Source: Iodidimonas sp. SYSU 1G8
Lineage (GTDB): Bacteria > Pseudomonadota > Alphaproteobacteria > SMXS01
DNA length: 64,000 bases
Direction of reading: 5' to 3'
Assembly (NCBI RefSeq): GCF_039655775.1
Contig: NZ_JBBYXJ010000002.1
Location: 310,001 to 374,000 of the forward strand
Shown here: piece after piece, positions 1 to 10,172 of the stretch
How the letters are laid out: each line of letters opens with the position of its first letter
How positions within the stretch are numbered: the stretch's first letter is position 1
Notes under the pieces: generated by a model
What the model saw: only the letters and a program-made list of their open reading frames with translations
Told to the model about the DNA's origin: nothing
Database searches by the model: none
Made by a program: the position numbers and the translations under genes

Positions 1-1329
<1,329 letters not shown>

Positions 1330-1413
1330 GACGTCTCCCCGGACATCATTTGTAGCGCACTAATCTTTTCCCGTCATCGCGAGCGAAGGCAGAGACTGTT
1401 GGAAAAGAACCCT

Positions 1414-2286
1414 TTATCGGGTCGGGACCGGCTTCTCGCCGGAATAGTCGTAGAAGCCGCGACCGGTCTTCTGGCCCAGCCAGCCGGCCTCCACATACTT
1501 CACCAGCAGCGGGCACGGCCGGTACTTGCTGTCGGCAAGGCCGTCATACAGCACCTGCATCACCGACAGGCAGACATCCAGACCGATGAAGTCGGCCAGC
1601 TCGAGCGGGCCCATGGGGTGGTGCGCGCCCAGGCGCATGGCGGTGTCGATGGCCTCGACGTTGCCGACGCCCTCATACAGTGTGTAGACCGCCTCGTTGA
1701 TCATCGGCACCAGGATGCGGTTGACGATGAAGGCGGGGAAATCCTCGGCGTTGGTGGTAATCTTGCCAAGGCGGTCGGCGAAGGCCTTGATCGCCTTGTA
1801 GGTGTCTTCCACGGTCGCGATGCCGCGGATGATCTCCACCAGCTCCATCAGCGGCACCGGATTCATGAAGTGCATGCCGATGAAGCGTTCCGGCCGGTCG
1901 GTGGTCGAGGCCAGCCGGGTGACCGAAATGGAGGACGTGTTGGTGGCGATATAGGCGTCCTTGCGCAGCGTCTTGCAGAGTTCGGTGAAGATCGCGACCT
2001 TCACCGCCTCTTTTTCCGTCGCCGCCTCGATGACCAGATCGCAGTCGGACAGGGCGGACATGCCGTCGACGAGGCTGATCTGTTTCATCGCCCGCCGGTG
2101 CTCGTCCTCCGTGATGCGGCCACGAGCAGCCTGGCGGGCCATGTTGTTCTCGATAATGCCCAACGCCTTCTTGGCCGCGTCCGGATTCGCATCCATCAGC
2201 AGGACCTTGAAACCGGCCAGGGCGGAGACGTGGGCGATACCGTTGCCCATCTGTCCGGCGCCGATGATACCGACTGTTTCAATCAT
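1414..2286 (-). CDS. hbd: 3-hydroxybutyryl-CoA dehydrogenase
   Basis: NAD(P)-dependent 3-hydroxyacyl-CoA dehydrogenase of 290 residues, interconverting acetoacetyl-CoA and 3-hydroxybutyryl-CoA. The Rossmann motif GAGQMG is at residues 9-14. The catalytic His lies in MGMHFMNPVPLMELVEII, and the C-terminal helical domain contains ARRLGAHHPMGPLELADFIG-like sequence. I place the start at ATG 2286 (MIETVGII) rather than nine codons upstream, because the family begins right at this strand and a GAGG lies about ten bases upstream. It follows etfA by 43 bp, probably in one operon, so its acyl-CoA role and ETF are co-expressed. In this context it can supply crotonyl-CoA to Ccr, or serve butyrate/PHB turnover. 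Confidence 0.93.
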   Translation of the reverse strand: MIETVGIIGAGQMGNGIAHVSALAGFKVLLMDANPDAAKKALGIIENNMARQAARGRITEDEHRRAMKQISLVDGMSALSDCDLVIEAATEKEAVKVAIFTELCKTLRKDAYIATNTSSISVTRLASTTDRPERFIGMHFMNPVPLMELVEIIRGIATVEDTYKAIKAFADRLGKITTNAEDFPAFIVNRILVPMINEAVYTLYEGVGNVEAIDTAMRLGAHHPMGPLELADFIGLDVCLSVMQVLYDGLADSKYRPCPLLVKYVEAGWLGQKTGRGFYDYSGEKPVPTR

Positions 2287-2329
2287 GGCGTCTGCCTCGA
2301 CCTGTTGGAGCACTATTCGATCACGATCG

Positions 2330-3259
2330 TCAGAGGGCCTTCTCGAGCGCAGGCACCAGTTCGAAGAGATCGCCGACCAGGCCGTAATCGGCGACCTGGA
2401 AGATCGGGGCTTCTTCGTCCTTGTTGATCGCGACGATCACCTTGGAGTCCTTCATACCGGCCAGATGCTGGATCGCGCCGGAGATGCCGACCGCGATGTA
2501 GAGCTGCGGCGCGACGATCTTGCCGGTCTGGCCGACCTGATGGTCGTTGGAGATGAAGCCGGCGTCAACGGCGGCGCGCGAGGCGCCGACGGCGGCGCCC
2601 AGCTTGTCGGCCAGGCTCTCGATGATCGAGAAGGCTTCGCCCGAACCCATGCCGCGGCCACCGGAGACGATGATCTTGGCGCTGGTCAGCTCGGGACGGT
2701 CGGACTTGGCCAGCTCGGCGCCGACGAAGCGCGAGTTGCCCGGATTGGCGGCGGCGGCCACGGTACGGATTTCGGCCGAGCCGCCCGAGGTGGCGGCGGC
2801 CGGGAAGCCGGTGCCGCGCACGGTCAGCACCTTCTTGGAGTCGCTCGACTGCACGGTCGCCAGGGCGTTGCCCGCGTAGATCGGACGGACGAACGTGTCG
2901 GCTGATTCGATCTTGATGACGTCGGAGATCTGGGCCACGTCCAGCTGCGCGGCGACGCGCGGCAGGATGTTCTTGCCCGAGGTGGTGGTCGGCGCGACGA
3001 TAGCGTCGTAGTCACCGGCGAGCGAGACGATCAGCGGCGCGACGTTCTCGGCCAGCTTGTTGCCATAGGCGGCATCGTCGGCCAGCAGGACGACGGAGAC
3101 GCCCGCGACCTTGGCGGCCGCGTCGGCGACGCCCTGGGCGCCCGAGCCGGCGACCAGTACGTGGACGTCGCCGCCCAGCTGGCTGGCGGCGGTCACGGCG
3201 TTGAGGGTCGCGGCCTTCAGTTCGGTATTGTCGTGTTCGGCGAGGACGAGCGTCGTCAT
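2330..3259 (-). CDS. etfA: electron transfer flavoprotein alpha subunit
   Basis: FAD-binding alpha subunit (309 residues) of the heterodimeric ETF that takes electrons from acyl-CoA dehydrogenases and passes them to ETF:quinone oxidoreductase. The C-terminal FAD domain shows [29 protein letters not shown] and [21 protein letters not shown], all diagnostic of EtfA. Its ATG shares a base with the etfB stop (TGATG), so translation is probably coupled. Four acyl-CoA dehydrogenase genes lie elsewhere in the window; Mcd in particular is expected to use ETF. Confidence 0.97.
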   Translation of the reverse strand: MTTLVLAEHDNTELKAATLNAVTAASQLGGDVHVLVAGSGAQGVADAAAKVAGVSVVLLADDAAYGNKLAENVAPLIVSLAGDYDAIVAPTTTSGKNILPRVAAQLDVAQISDVIKIESADTFVRPIYAGNALATVQSSDSKKVLTVRGTGFPAAATSGGSAEIRTVAAAANPGNSRFVGAELAKSDRPELTSAKIIVSGGRGMGSGEAFSIIESLADKLGAAVGASRAAVDAGFISNDHQVGQTGKIVAPQLYIAVGISGAIQHLAGMKDSKVIVAINKDEEAPIFQVADYGLVGDLFELVPALEKAL

Positions 3260-4008
3260 CAGATCACTCCCGCTTCGTTCTTCAGTTTCTCGACCAGCTC
3301 TTCGATGGTCTTGACCTTGATGCCGCCGGCGCGCTTCGGCGGCTCTTCGACCTTGAGGGTCTTGAGACGCGGCGCGGTGTCGACGCCGTAATCGGCGGGC
3401 GACTTGACGTCGAGCTGCTTCTTCTTGGCCTTCATGATGTTCGGCAGCGACGCATACCGCGGCTCGTTCAGGCGCAGATCGGTGGTGACGATGGCCGGAA
3501 GGGTCAGGGCCACGGTCTCGAGACCGCCATCCACTTCACGGGTCACTTCGATCCCGTCGCCGGCGACCTTGACCACCGAGGCGAAGGTGCCCTGCGGCCA
3601 GCCCAGCAGGGCGCCGAGCATCTGGCCGGTCTGGTTGCTGTCGTCGTCGATGGCCTGCTTGCCAAGGATCACGAGTTGCGGACCTTCCGCCTCGACAACC
3701 GCCTTCAGCAGCTTGGCAACGGCCAGCGGCTCGACGATGTCGTCGGTCTGGATGAGGATCGCACGGTCGGCGCCCATGGCCAGCGCGGTGCGCAGGGTTT
3801 CCTGGGCCTGTGCCGGGCCGATGGAAACGGCGATGATTTCTTCGGCCTGTCCGGCTTCCTTCTTGCGAATCGCCTCTTCAACGGCGATCTCGTCGAACGG
3901 ATTCATGGACATCTTGACGTTGGCGAGGTCAACGCCCGTCTTGTCGGCCTTTACACGCGCCTTGACGTTATAGTCGATGACGCGTTTCACAGGGACCAGT
4001 ATCTTCAT
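3259..4008 (-). CDS. etfB: electron transfer flavoprotein beta subunit
   Basis: AMP-binding beta subunit (249 residues) of ETF. Diagnostic motifs are the N-terminal [29 protein letters not shown], the GADRAILI strand and [17 protein letters not shown]. The length is typical. It is the first gene of an etfB-etfA-hbd run and probably also feeds mccB. A good sigma-70-type promoter lies 46-74 bp upstream. The ATG at 4008 is preceded by a weak CAGG and, further out, GGGAGAG. Confidence 0.97.
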   Translation of the reverse strand: MKILVPVKRVIDYNVKARVKADKTGVDLANVKMSMNPFDEIAVEEAIRKKEAGQAEEIIAVSIGPAQAQETLRTALAMGADRAILIQTDDIVEPLAVAKLLKAVVEAEGPQLVILGKQAIDDDSNQTGQMLGALLGWPQGTFASVVKVAGDGIEVTREVDGGLETVALTLPAIVTTDLRLNEPRYASLPNIMKAKKKQLDVKSPADYGVDTAPRLKTLKVEEPPKRAGGIKVKTIEELVEKLKNEAGVI

Positions 4009-4053
4009 ACCTGAGGACTCTCCCGGTTTTTCTAAGTCTTTTTTCGCAGCGCA

Positions 4054-4082
4054 CCATTAACGCAAGGTCATAATAGTGTCAA
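4054..4082 (-). promoter_or_regulatory. sigma-70-type promoter for etfB-etfA-hbd
   Basis: Read on the minus strand, TTGACA (4082-4077) is followed by a 17-bp spacer and TAATGG (4059-4054). The -35 is a perfect match, the -10 is moderate, and the etfB start is 45 bp further on. Predicted by eye only. Confidence 0.6.
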
Positions 4083-4113
4083 CGACTCCACCCCCGCTGA
4101 AATTAGAGGGCTT

Positions 4114-4677
4114 CTAACGGTTCGCGCCGGGTATCCACAACACGTCCCGTGCGCCGTTGTCGTTGAGGTGGCGCGCGAGCACGAAGAGATAGTCGGACAA
4201 GCGGTTGATGTAGCGGATCGCGGCCGGATTGACCGGTTCGGTTTCGGCCATGGCGACCATGTCGCGTTCGGCGCGCCGCGCGACCACGCGGCACAGATGA
4301 AGCGCCGCCGCAGCCGGCGAGCCGCCCGGCAGGATGAACGAGGTCAGCGGCTTGAGCTGCTCATTGAGGGCGTCGATCTCATGCTCGAGCCAAACGACCT
4401 GTGGCTCGACGATGCGCAGGCTCGACGAATTCTCGAAATCCTCGCCGGGTGTGGCCAGATCGGCGCCTAGGTCGAACAGATCGTTCTGGATGCGCGACAG
4501 GGCCGCGTCCACGGCGCCGCTGGTGTGAAGCCGGGCCAGACCGATGGTGGCGTTGGTCTCGTCCACGGTGCCATAGGCGGTGACGCGCGGCGCTGACTTC
4601 AGCACGCGGTCGCCGCTGACGAGCGACGTTTTCCCCGTGTCGCCGCCGCGCGTGTAGATCCTGGTCAGGTTGACCAT
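4114..4677 (-). CDS. pduO: cob(I)yrinic acid a,c-diamide / cobalamin adenosyltransferase, PduO type
   Basis: ATP:cob(I)alamin adenosyltransferase (187 residues) making adenosylcobalamin. The N-terminal ATP-binding motif TRGGDTGKTSLVSG is at residues 9-22. The C-terminal RYINRLSDYLFVLAR carries the conserved Arg/Asp/Arg residues that bind ATP and cobalamin. Length matches human MMAB-like/PduO enzymes, which are unrelated to the CobA fold. Its location beside the ethylmalonyl-CoA pathway genes makes sense: ethylmalonyl-CoA mutase (8132-10150) needs its product. The start lies 4 bp after the stop of the small HIG1 gene, so the two are co-transcribed. Confidence 0.93.
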   Translation of the reverse strand: MVNLTRIYTRGGDTGKTSLVSGDRVLKSAPRVTAYGTVDETNATIGLARLHTSGAVDAALSRIQNDLFDLGADLATPGEDFENSSSLRIVEPQVVWLEHEIDALNEQLKPLTSFILPGGSPAAAALHLCRVVARRAERDMVAMAETEPVNPAAIRYINRLSDYLFVLARHLNDNGARDVLWIPGANR

Positions 4678-4681
4678 CGCG

Positions 4682-4876
4682 TCAGTTGCTCATCGCCAGG
4701 ACGATGAACACCACGACGATGATCGCCAGCTGGATCGCGACGCGCATCTGCATCAGCTTGTTGGAGCGGCGCGGATTGGTGCCGCCATCCCGCGCCAGGC
4801 CGATGATGCCCATGCCCAGCACGACCACCAGGGCCACGAGCATCAGGCCGATGAGGATGAGGAACGGTGTGGACAT
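4682..4876 (-). CDS. HIG1-domain twin-transmembrane protein
   Basis: Small inner-membrane protein of 64 residues with two hydrophobic helices (about 4-26 and 46-62) joined by a short basic loop with RRSNKLMQMRVAIQ. This is the HIG_1_N pattern (SNKLMxxRVxxQ), known in alphaproteobacteria and in mitochondrial respiratory-supercomplex factors. It may associate with respiratory complexes, but no specific function can be assigned. It sits 21 bp downstream of mcd and 4 bp upstream of the adenosyltransferase, so it belongs to the same minus-strand unit. Confidence 0.85.
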   Translation of the reverse strand: MSTPFLILIGLMLVALVVVLGMGIIGLARDGGTNPRRSNKLMQMRVAIQLAIIVVVFIVLAMSN

Positions 4877-4897
4877 GATCGCCTATCTAGGCCGTTT

Positions 4898-6589
4898 CTA
4901 GTTGCTTTCCAGCAGCCGCCGCGTGATCACCTCGGCCTGGATCTCGCCCGCGCCCTCGAACACGTTCAGGATGCGGGCGTCGCACAGCACCCGGCTGATG
5001 GGATACTCGAGGGCATAGCCGTTGCCGCCATGGATCTGCATGGCGTTGTCCGCCGCCGCCCAGGCGACGCGGGCGCCGAGCAGCTTGGCCATGCCGGCCT
5101 CCAGGTCGCAGCGCAACCCTTCGTCCTTTTCGCGGGCGGCGAAGTAGGACAGCTGGCGCGCCATCATGATCTCGACCACCATCCAGGCGATCTTGCCGAA
5201 CACGCGCGGGAAATTATAGATCGGCTTGCCGAACTGCACGCGGTCGAGCGCGTATTTCAGGCCCAGTTCCATGGCGCACTGCGCCACGCCGATGGCGCGC
5301 GCCGCGGTCTGGATGCGGGCGGATTCGAAGGTCGTCATCAGCTGCTTGAAGCCGTTGCCTTCCTGCTGACCCAGCAGGTTCTCGGCCTTCACCTCGAAGC
5401 CGTCGAAGCCCAGCTCGTATTCCTTCATGCCGCGATAGCCGAGCACATGAATCTCGCCACCGGTCATGCCCTTGGCCGGGAAATCCTCGGTCCCGTTCAT
5501 GCGCGGCTTCTCGGCCAGGAACATGGACAGGCCGCGATAATCCTTGGTCTCCGGATTGGTGCGCACCAGCATGGTCATCACGTCGGCGCGAGCCGCGTGG
5601 GTGATCCAGGTCTTGTTGCCGGTGATGCGGTAGACATCGCCATCCTTCACCGCGCGGGTGCGCAGGCTGCCCAGATCCGATCCGGTATTCGGTTCGGTGA
5701 ACACGGCGGTCGGCAGAATTTCGCCCGAGGCGATCTTGGGCAGCCACTGGTGCTTCTGCTCCTCGGTGCCGCCGTTCAGGATCAGCTCGGCCGCGATTTC
5801 CGAACGGGTGCCCAGCGAGCCAACGCCGATATAGCCGCGGCTCAGCTCTTCCGAGACCACGCACATGGAGGTCTTGCCCAGGCCAAGCCCGCCATATTCC
5901 TCGGGAATGGTCAGGCCGAACACGCCCAGCTCGCTCATCTGCGCGACCACCGGGGCGGGAATCAGCTCGTCCTTCAGGTGCCAGTCGTGGGCGTAGGGCG
6001 CGACCTTCTCGTCGGCGAAGCGGCGAAACTGGTCACGGATCATGCCCAGCGTCTCGTCGAGGCCGGTGTCGCCGAAGGCGCCGGTCGCCAGGCTGTCCTG
6101 GATCAGTTCCGCGATGCGGGCGCGGACGGCTTCGGTGTTGCCGCCGCGCACCAGTGCCCGCACGGCGGGATTGCCGGCGAACGCGGCGATCTGCTCGTCC
6201 GAGGCGCCCATTTCCGAGGGGCGCGCCCATTCGACCTGGCTCATCTGCAGGCCGCCGATCATCTGCGCGCAATATTCACCGAAGCCGGCCTGCAGGATCA
6301 GGGTTTCCAGCTCGCCGCCACGGCCCTGGTCGGACAGCGTCTTGCGCCAGCTCAGGGTCTGGCGCAGCGCCTCCACATAGGTCGCGTACCAGCCATAGCC
6401 ATGCGCCACGGACTGATGGGCTTCCAGCAGCTTGCGGTCCACCTTGCCGTCGCGGACGATCAGGTTGGACACGGCCGCACGGACAGCCAGCGCCAGCTTG
6501 TCGGCGGCAACAAGCGCCTGCTCGCAAAGCGGGATGAGATTGTCCATGTGCACGGTCGCCGTGTCGTCCTTCGGCAGGGTGGAAGCCAT
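4898..6589 (-). CDS. mcd: (2S)-methylsuccinyl-CoA dehydrogenase
   Basis: Flavin acyl-CoA dehydrogenase oxidising methylsuccinyl-CoA to mesaconyl-CoA in the ethylmalonyl-CoA pathway. At 563 residues it is far longer than ordinary ACADs (about 380). The extra ~150-residue N-terminal domain is characteristic of Mcd. The core shows AVFTEPNTGSDLGSLRTRA (FAD/substrate loop), TGNKTWITHAARADVM and the C-terminal IHGGNGYALEYPISR. NVFEGAGEIQ contains the catalytic Glu. The start ATG at 6589 has AAGGAG six bases upstream. It follows ccr by 51 bp on the same strand. Electrons should go to the ETF encoded just downstream. Confidence 0.93.
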   Translation of the reverse strand: MASTLPKDDTATVHMDNLIPLCEQALVAADKLALAVRAAVSNLIVRDGKVDRKLLEAHQSVAHGYGWYATYVEALRQTLSWRKTLSDQGRGGELETLILQAGFGEYCAQMIGGLQMSQVEWARPSEMGASDEQIAAFAGNPAVRALVRGGNTEAVRARIAELIQDSLATGAFGDTGLDETLGMIRDQFRRFADEKVAPYAHDWHLKDELIPAPVVAQMSELGVFGLTIPEEYGGLGLGKTSMCVVSEELSRGYIGVGSLGTRSEIAAELILNGGTEEQKHQWLPKIASGEILPTAVFTEPNTGSDLGSLRTRAVKDGDVYRITGNKTWITHAARADVMTMLVRTNPETKDYRGLSMFLAEKPRMNGTEDFPAKGMTGGEIHVLGYRGMKEYELGFDGFEVKAENLLGQQEGNGFKQLMTTFESARIQTAARAIGVAQCAMELGLKYALDRVQFGKPIYNFPRVFGKIAWMVVEIMMARQLSYFAAREKDEGLRCDLEAGMAKLLGARVAWAAADNAMQIHGGNGYALEYPISRVLCDARILNVFEGAGEIQAEVITRRLLESN

Positions 6590-6640
6590 GTTCGCTCCTT
6601 CAGTCTTTCGTTTCTTCTTGGTGGTCGTTGTACGCGCGAT

Positions 6641-7954
6641 CTAGCGGGCCAGACCAGGTTCGTTTCCGGCCTCGATCGTGTCCTCGATGGTGCGCAGGCC
6701 CGGATAGCGAGCCGACACGAGGACGGCCATATTGCCGGGCTTGTGTTCGTTGTTCCACATTTTCGTATGGGCGCGCGGGATATCCTCCCACGAGAACACT
6801 TCCGACATGCATGGGTCGATACGGCGCTCGATGACCAGCTGGTTGGCCTGGCTGGCCTGCTTCAGATTGGCGAAGTGGCTGCCCTGGATACGCTTCTGGC
6901 GCATCCACACGAAGCGGGCGTCCATGGTCAGATTGTAGCCCGTGGTGCCGGCGCAGAACACGACCATGCCGCCGCGCTTGACCACGAAGCAGCTGACCGG
7001 GAAGGTCGACTCGCCCGGGTGCTCGAACACCATGTCGACGTCGTTGCCCTTGCCTGTGATGTTCCAGATCGCCTTGCCGAACTCGCGGCTGCGCTTCATG
7101 TAGTCGGCGTAGACGGCCTGATCGCCGACCGGCGGCAATTGGCCCCAGCAGTCGTAGTCCTTGCGGTTCAGCACGCCCTTGGCACCCAGCGACAGCACGA
7201 ATTCACGCTTTGATTCGTCCGAGATCACGCCGATGGCGTTGGCGCCTGCCGTGGCGCAAAGCTGGATGGCCATGGAGCCCAGGCCGCCCGAGGCACCCCA
7301 GACCAGCACGTTGTGACCCGGGCGGATGATGTGCGGCCGGTGGCCGAACAGCATGCGATAGGCGGTGGCCAGGGTCAGCGTGTAGCAGGCGCTCTCTTCC
7401 CAGGTCAGGTGCTTGGGCCGGTGCATCAGCTGGCGCGCCTGGATCTTGGCGAACTGCGCGAACGAGCCGTCCGGGGTTTCATAGCCCCAGATGCGCTGGG
7501 ACGGCGAATTCATCGGATCGCCGCCGTTGCATTCCTCGTCGTCGCCATCGTCCTGGTTGCAATGCACCACGACCTCGTCGCCGACCTTGAAGCGCTTCAC
7601 GCGGCTGCCGATCTTGTAGACCACGCCCGAGGCGTCGGAACCGGCGATGTGATACTCGGCCTTGTGCACGTCGAAGGGCGACAGGGGCACACCGAGGCCC
7701 GCCCAGACGCCGTTGTAGTTGACGCCGGCGGCCATCACCAGGATGACCACTTCGTCCGGATCGACATCAGGCGTGTCGACCACTTCGATCTGCATGGCCT
7801 GTTCCGGCGGTCCATGGCGCTCGCGCCGGATCGTCCAGGCGTACATCTTGGGCGGAACATGCCCCAGCGGCGGGATTTCGCCGACTTCGTACAGATCCTT
7901 CAGGACCTGCGGGCTAGCAGACGTGTCTTGTGCGGTTGCGGGCTGCGCGCTCAT
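6641..7954 (-). CDS. ccr: crotonyl-CoA carboxylase/reductase
   Basis: Key enzyme of the ethylmalonyl-CoA pathway: reductive carboxylation of crotonyl-CoA with CO2 and NADPH to ethylmalonyl-CoA. The 437-residue MDR-family protein has the Ccr-specific N-terminus (EIPPLGHVPPKMYAWTIRRE), GVNYNGVWAGLG, and the cofactor motif VWGASGGLGSMAIQLC. It also has the insert NRKDYDCWGQLP typical of Ccr and absent from simple quinone reductases. I chose ATG 7954 because TAAGGAGG lies just upstream; an in-frame ATG 20 codons earlier lacks a ribosome site. It is divergent from ecm across a 177-bp region with an inverted repeat, and presumably shares its control. Confidence 0.96.
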   Translation of the reverse strand: MSAQPATAQDTSASPQVLKDLYEVGEIPPLGHVPPKMYAWTIRRERHGPPEQAMQIEVVDTPDVDPDEVVILVMAAGVNYNGVWAGLGVPLSPFDVHKAEYHIAGSDASGVVYKIGSRVKRFKVGDEVVVHCNQDDGDDEECNGGDPMNSPSQRIWGYETPDGSFAQFAKIQARQLMHRPKHLTWEESACYTLTLATAYRMLFGHRPHIIRPGHNVLVWGASGGLGSMAIQLCATAGANAIGVISDESKREFVLSLGAKGVLNRKDYDCWGQLPPVGDQAVYADYMKRSREFGKAIWNITGKGNDVDMVFEHPGESTFPVSCFVVKRGGMVVFCAGTTGYNLTMDARFVWMRQKRIQGSHFANLKQASQANQLVIERRIDPCMSEVFSWEDIPRAHTKMWNNEHKPGNMAVLVSARYPGLRTIEDTIEAGNEPGLAR

Positions 7955-8053
7955 GGTATTCTCCTCCTTACGCCGGGCTGCTTTGCTTCGAAGGGAGACC
8001 TTCCGAAGCTGCATTGTCGTTCAAGTCATTTTGCGGCGCAGCATCTATTATGA

Positions 8054-8083
8054 TATTTCCGGTATGCGGTCTATCCGGAAATA
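8054..8083. promoter_or_regulatory. inverted repeat, candidate operator between ccr and ecm
   Basis: Perfect 9-bp inverted arms TATTTCCGG (8054-8062) and CCGGAAATA (8075-8083) are separated by 12 bp, so the half-site centres are 21 bp (two helix turns) apart. On the ccr side a CATAAT (8052-8047) lies directly next to it, so a bound dimer would cover the -35 area. This is the only strong dyad in the shared 177-bp regulatory region. The binding protein is unknown and not encoded nearby. Confidence 0.55.
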
Positions 8084-8131
8084 AAAGACTCCGTTACCAC
8101 CCGGTAGCGTTAACGAACCTATGGAGCAAGC

Positions 8132-10150
8132 ATGAGCGGGACGTCAGGAAAAGGGGCCGAATCGCAGCAGGAAACCACGGTGAGGGACAAACCGTGGCTG
8201 ATCCGGACCTATTCGGGCCACTCCTCCGCCAAGGCGTCGAACGCGCTCTACAGGACGAATCTGGCGCGTGGGCAGACCGGGCTCTCGGTGGCCTTCGATT
8301 TGCCGACCCAGACCGGATACGACAGCGACCATGCGCTGGCGCGGGGCGAGGTGGGCAAGGTCGGCGTGCCGGTCGGTCATCTCGGCGACATGCGCGCCCT
8401 GTTCGACGGCATCCCTCTCGAGAAGATGAACACGTCGATGACCATCAACGCCACGGCGCCGTGGCTGCTGTCGCTCTACATCGCCGCCGCCGAGGAGCAG
8501 GGCGCAAACCGGGCCAAGCTGAACGGCACGGTGCAGAACGACATCATCAAGGAATATCTCAGCCGGGGGACCTACATCTTTCCGCCCGCGCCGTCGCTGC
8601 GTCTGACCACCGACATCATCAGCTACACCTATCGCGAGCTACCCAAGTGGAATCCCACCAACGTCTGCTCCTACCATTTGCAGGAAGCGGGCGCGACGCC
8701 GGTGCAGGAAGTGGCATTCGCGCTGGCGACGGCGATGGCCGTGCTCGATTCGGTGCGTGATTCGGGCCAGGTGCCGGCCGACGAGTTTCCCACCGTGGTC
8801 GGCCGCATCAGCTTCTTCGTCAATGCGGGCGTGCGCTTCATCACCGAGATGTCCAAGATGCGCGCCTTCACCGAGTTGTGGGACGAGCTGACCGAACAGC
8901 GCTATGGCATTCAGGACGCAAGCCTGCGCCGTTTCCGCTATGGCGTGCAGGTGAACTCGCTCGGCCTGACCGAACAGCAGCCGGAAAACAACGTCTACCG
9001 CATCCTGTTGTCCATGCTGGCCGTGACCCTGTCGAAGGGCGCCCGCGCCCGCGCCGTGCAGCTGCCGGCCTGGAACGAGGCGCTTGGCCTGCCGCGCCCG
9101 TGGGATCAGCAATGGAGCCTGCGGCTGCAGCAGATCGTCGCCTACGAGACCGATCTCCTGGAATATGGCGACATCTTCGACGGCTCCATCGCCATCGAAC
9201 GCAAGGTCAAGGCGCTGAAGGAGGAAATCCTCGACGAGCTCTCGCGGATCGAGGCCATGGGCGGCGCCGTCGCGGCGGTGGAATCCTCCTACATGAAGCA
9301 GGCGCTGGTACAGTCCAACAGCGCCCGGCTCAACGCCATCGAGGCGGGCGAGCTGCCGCTCATCGGCGTGAACCGCTTTACCGAATCAGCCCCCTCGCCA
9401 CTCACGGGCGGCGACGACAGCGGCATCCTCACCGTCGATGATTCGGCCGAACGCGACCAGCTCGAAAGCCTGCGCGCCTGGCGCGCCGGGCGCGACGACG
9501 CGGCGGTCAAGGCCGCCCTCGCCAATCTGGCCGCCGCCGCGAAGGAAGGCCGCAACATGATGCCGCCGTCCATCGAAGCCGCGAAGGCCGGCGTGACCAC
9601 CGGCGAATGGGGCCAGACCCTGCGCGAGATCTTCGGCGAATACCGCGCGCCGACCGGTGTCGGCCGCGCCGCCGGCGGCCAGAGCGCGGATCTTTCCGCC
9701 GTGCAGGGCAAGGTCGATGCCGTCTCGCGCAAGCTGGGCCGCCGGTTGAAGATTCTTGTCGGCAAGCCCGGCCTCGACGGCCATTCCAACGGCGCCGAAC
9801 AGATCGCGGTCAAGGCGCGCGATTCGGGCATGGAAGTGGTGTACGAGGGCATCCGCCTGACCCCGGCGCAGATCGTCAACGCCGCGCTGGAAGAAGGCGT
9901 GCACGTGGTCGGCCTGTCGATCCTGTCGGGCAGCCATGTGGCGCTGGTCACCGACGTGATGGACCGGATGCGCGCCGCGGGCCTGGGCGACATCCCCGTG
10001 GTCGTCGGCGGCATCATCCCGCCCGAGGACGAGCGCACCCTGAAGGCCGCGGGCGCGGCGGCGGTCTACACGCCGAAGGATTACCAGATCAGCGAGATCA
10101 TGAGCGACATCGTCGACCTGGTGGACCGCGCCCAGGACGAGGCCGCCTAA
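8132..10150 (+). CDS. ecm: ethylmalonyl-CoA mutase (adenosylcobalamin-dependent)
   Basis: B12-dependent mutase converting (2R)-ethylmalonyl-CoA to (2S)-methylsuccinyl-CoA. It has 672 residues in one chain. The N-terminal TIM-barrel starts with KPWLIRTYSGHSSAKASNAL and has TGLSVAFDLPTQTGYDSDH. The C-terminal B12 domain has the DxHxxG cobalt-ligand motif (GLDGHSNG, about residues 549-556) followed by SGSHVALV and VVVGGIIP. The opening residues match Ecm rather than methylmalonyl-CoA mutase, and the gene is divergent from ccr, which supports the call. The start ATG at 8132 follows GGAGC. A nearby adenosyltransferase gene can provide the cofactor. Confidence 0.95.
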   Translation: MSGTSGKGAESQQETTVRDKPWLIRTYSGHSSAKASNALYRTNLARGQTGLSVAFDLPTQTGYDSDHALARGEVGKVGVPVGHLGDMRALFDGIPLEKMNTSMTINATAPWLLSLYIAAAEEQGANRAKLNGTVQNDIIKEYLSRGTYIFPPAPSLRLTTDIISYTYRELPKWNPTNVCSYHLQEAGATPVQEVAFALATAMAVLDSVRDSGQVPADEFPTVVGRISFFVNAGVRFITEMSKMRAFTELWDELTEQRYGIQDASLRRFRYGVQVNSLGLTEQQPENNVYRILLSMLAVTLSKGARARAVQLPAWNEALGLPRPWDQQWSLRLQQIVAYETDLLEYGDIFDGSIAIERKVKALKEEILDELSRIEAMGGAVAAVESSYMKQALVQSNSARLNAIEAGELPLIGVNRFTESAPSPLTGGDDSGILTVDDSAERDQLESLRAWRAGRDDAAVKAALANLAAAAKEGRNMMPPSIEAAKAGVTTGEWGQTLREIFGEYRAPTGVGRAAGGQSADLSAVQGKVDAVSRKLGRRLKILVGKPGLDGHSNGAEQIAVKARDSGMEVVYEGIRLTPAQIVNAALEEGVHVVGLSILSGSHVALVTDVMDRMRAAGLGDIPVVVGGIIPPEDERTLKAAGAAAVYTPKDYQISEIMSDIVDLVDRAQDEAA

Positions 10151-10172
10151 ATTCAGCCGGCTCGGGTCGCCC

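Noticed and set aside
4670-7213. Very long open frame (over 800 codons) on the plus strand
   Set aside because: It lies entirely antisense to mcd and ccr, whose products match known families in full. The antisense translation is low-complexity (His, Asp, Ala, Gly, Arg-rich), which high GC produces by chance.
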